From Hyalella azteca (lineage: Eukaryota > Arthropoda > Malacostraca > Amphipoda > Hyalellidae), in the NCBI RefSeq assembly GCF_000764305.2, contig NW_025936638.1, forward strand, positions 31,836 to 95,835: a DNA stretch of 64,000 nt. Direction: 5' to 3'. Of this stretch, positions 63,695-64,000 are shown one piece after another. Under the pieces are notes generated by a model. That model was not told the origin of the DNA, ran no database searches, and saw nothing but the letters and a program-made list of their open reading frames with translations. Both the position numbers and the translations under genes were made by a program. The first letter of the stretch is position 1. Each line of letters starts with the position of its first letter.

Positions 63695-64000
63695 ACTTTA
63701 GATTAAGTGCTGCAGTGCATCCAAAAAAGGGTGTTTTTTGTTTAATTATATGTTTTTGGGGTGTAGATAAAGAATTTGAAATCCGTTTTTGGTGGTCGGC
63801 ATCGGAAAGCAGATTTTTATATATGCCAATTTTTATACGATTTCTAAGATGAAATGCAAGTTAAATCTTGGCCCCAATATCCGTAGATTTATAGCGTTTT
63901 CAACTTAGCCTTGGTGACCCATATACTCTTGCAACCACAACATTGCAGGCAACCACGACATTGCAACCACAGTTAGGTTAGGTTAGGTTTTTTTGCCAAT
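63695..64000. mobile_element. Partial second copy of the TTTAGATTAAGTGC element
   Basis: ACTTTAGATTAAGTGC, TTTTTGGGGTGTAGAT and GGTCGGCATCGGAAA match the left half of the MITE at 39833-40247. The window ends before the right inverted end would appear. The last 40 bp contain TTAGGTTAGGTTAGG, three units of a TTAGG-like motif that also occurs dispersed in arthropod genomes. Confidence 0.75.

Noticed and set aside
63960..64000. Telomere (TTAGG repeats, arthropod type)
   Set aside because: Only about three units of TTAGGT-like sequence inside ordinary repetitive DNA; too short and interstitial.

Overview
The window is nuclear DNA of an animal, most likely an arthropod. The genes have many short exons (60-270 bp, one of 837 bp, terminal exons up to about 1.1 kb) with GT-AG introns, long AT-rich introns and intergenic DNA, and a dense load of eukaryotic DNA transposons (hAT, Tc1/mariner, TTAA-flanked piggyBac-like) and non-LTR retrotransposon remains. 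Bx42, Exo70 and CDC5L resemble the insect and vertebrate orthologues about equally. A malacostracan crustacean such as an amphipod would fit, but the species is an inference and cannot be fixed from the sequence.

Five protein-coding genes can be reconstructed exon by exon. (1) 2776-9131, plus strand: Bx42/SNW1 (SKIP), a spliceosome and transcription co-regulator protein. Ten exons are resolved; only the first few residues are missing. (2) 20115-9998, minus strand: exocyst subunit Exo70, about 18 exons, convergent with Bx42. (3) 29647-25110, minus strand: CDC5L, the Myb-domain component of the Prp19 spliceosome complex, complete in 7 exons, 937 residues. (4) 40610-43457, plus strand: an NDUFAF4-like mitochondrial complex I assembly factor, 5 exons. 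(5) 51243-48495, minus strand: a RING-finger protein of 500 residues, 5 exons, with an acidic tail. Two of the five, Bx42 and CDC5L, act in the same catalytic spliceosome.

Between the genes the DNA is mostly mobile-element debris. The best-defined items are a hAT element with a perfect 8-bp target duplication that has taken a mariner-type insert (29887-31953); a nested cluster built on TTAA-flanked ends with a 22-bp satellite inside (34350-38053); a hAT element with a decayed transposase (43660-44770); an internally deleted Tc1 copy (55378-56215); and a full-length Tc1 element with an open DD34E transposase (61959-63333). Several palindromic MITE-like elements and LINE tails are also present.

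The most unusual pattern is that two separate genes carry a minisatellite made from the end of an exon plus its own 5' splice site. In NDUFAF4 there are seven donors spaced exactly 22 bp. In Exo70 there are 38-bp copies of the end of a conserved exon, and about 36 conserved residues upstream of it cannot be found. Bx42 has a GC-AG intron that the reading frame requires. No CRISPR array, rRNA or tRNA gene was recognised.
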